Positions 62,920 to 64,000 of a DNA stretch of 64,000 bases are shown here, one piece after another; the first letter of the stretch is position 1, and each line of letters starts with the position of its first letter. The stretch comes from Prorocentrum cordatum (taxonomy: Eukaryota > Sar > Dinophyceae > Prorocentrales > Prorocentraceae). The stretch is taken from the NCBI GenBank assembly GCA_963575745.1, contig CAUYUJ010003425.1, positions 37,501-101,500 of the forward strand, written 5' to 3'. The notes below the pieces were generated by a model. It was not told the DNA's origin. It ran no database searches and was given only the letters and a program-made list of their open reading frames with translations. Position numbers and translations under genes: made by a program.

Positions 62920-64000
62920 TAGAAGCGCATCCAACCCGAATGGATCCTATCAGAGGTGTATCCACCCCTCACAGAATCCTATTAGAACTGCATCCACCTC
63001 GAATAGAATCCTATTCAAGGTGCATCCACCTCTACTAGAATCCGATTAGAAGTATCCACCCAAATATAATCACAGTAGAGGTGCACCCACCTCGAATAGG
63101 ATCCTATTAGAGGTGCATCCACCTCTAATGAAATCCGATTAGAGGTGCATCCACCTCCAATAAAATCCGACTAGAGGTGCATCGACATTTCCTGAAATCC
63201 GATTGCAAGTGTGAAGGTGCATACACCTCGAATGGGATCCGATTAGAGGTGCATCCCCCTCCAATAAAATCCGATTAGACGTTCCTCCACCTCGAATAGA
63301 ATCAGATCAGAAGTGGATTCACCTCTAATAGAACCCCTGTAGAGGTGTGGAGGTGGATACAACGCTTGTAAAATCCTTGTAGAAGTGTACCCACCTCGAA
63401 TAGAATCCCACGATCGGCGCATCCACCTCTAATAGAATCCGATTAGAGGTGTTTCCACATCTAATAATCCGATTAGAGGTGCATCCACCTCGAATAGACT
63501 CCTATAAAAGGTGTGTCCACCCCGAATAAAAACCTACTAGAGGTGTATTCACTCCTATTCACTCCTCACAGAATCTTACTAAAGGTGCATCCACCTCAAA
63601 CAGAATTCGACTAGAGGTGTATCCAACCCTGGACATCCTATTAGGAGCGTATCCACCCCCAATAGAATCCTGTTAGAAGCACATCCACCCCTAAAAAAAT
63701 TCTACTAGACGCGTATCCACCCCGAGAAGAACTCGATTGAAGGTGTATCCACCCCTGATAGAATCCTATGAGACGTGTATCCACCCCTGATAAAATCCGA
63801 GTACAAGTGTATACCCCAAATAGAATCCTAGTGGGGGTGTATCCACCCCTGATAGAATCCTACTAGATGTGCATCCACACCTACGAGAAACCTACTAGAG
63901 GTGCATCCACCCCTGATAGAACCCGATTAGGGGTGCATCCACCCCTACTAGAATCCTAGTAGAAGTGTATCCATCCCTAATAGAATCCGATTAGAGGTGC
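62920..64000 (+). repeat. 32-bp tandem repeat array, runs off the window
   Basis: More than 30 diverged units of AGAGGTGCATCCACCTCTAA plus TAGAATCCGATT. Length is 32 bases in the best units. AGAGGTG and CACCTCT form a short inverted repeat in each unit. Later units shift towards GTGTATCCACCCCT. There are no unique spacers. Confidence 0.95.

Noticed and set aside
62920-64000. Regular short repeats resembling a CRISPR array
   Set aside because: Units are contiguous 32-bp tandem copies with diverged sequence, no unique spacers and no cas genes; the context is eukaryotic.

Overview
The window looks like nuclear DNA of a dinoflagellate. It is GC-rich, is dominated by trinucleotide microsatellites (CTC/GAG, ATC/GAT, GAC/GTC, AAC/GTT), and I recognise no conventional cellular gene in it. 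Its readable proteins are all retroelement proteins of kinds I associate with dinoflagellates: a Ty1/copia polyprotein, a DIRS-type RNase H plus tyrosine recombinase, non-LTR reverse transcriptase plus RNase H, and a CCCH-finger Gag. The species cannot be fixed from sequence alone, and I saw no complete spliced-leader gene, tRNA or rRNA.

Layout. 0-5.1 kb: microsatellites, two fold-back elements and several short dispersed repeats. 5.1-12.4 kb: a pair of SINE-like repeats around a decayed retroelement with a CCCH-type Gag. 12.4-19.4 kb: microsatellites, a 2.5-kb array of palindromic repeats, about 2.6 kb of continuous CTC/ATC repeat and a tandem duplication. 19.8-23.1 kb: a broken DIRS-like element. 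23.28-33.48 kb: an almost complete Ty1/copia element with two 143-bp LTRs, a 4-bp target duplication and a primer-binding site. 33.5-36.9 kb: repeats. 36.9-39.66 kb: a non-LTR element whose RNase H domain is interrupted by a microsatellite. 39.66-50 kb: microsatellites, one MITE-like hairpin and AT-rich islands. 50.2-52.44 kb: a second truncated non-LTR element. 52.4-64 kb: layered ATC/CTC repeat, a second MITE-like hairpin, a minisatellite, a higher-order satellite and a terminal 32-bp array.

The best-preserved unit is the copia element, encoded on the minus strand in the order Gag, protease, extra domains, integrase, reverse transcriptase, RNase H. It has three single-base frame changes in homopolymer runs and one in-frame TAG. 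Three features set it apart. Its LTRs contain a 22-nt sequence resembling the dinoflagellate spliced leader. Its leader holds a perfect 32-bp-arm palindrome. An additional 516-codon frame lies inside the polyprotein region, coding for a zinc-motif and coiled-coil protein. All five recognised retroelement bodies lie on the same (minus) strand.

The many long open frames in CTC, ATC and GAC tracts (runs of Ser/Leu/Pro, Met/His/Ile/Asp and so on) are by-products of triplet repeats and are not annotated as genes.
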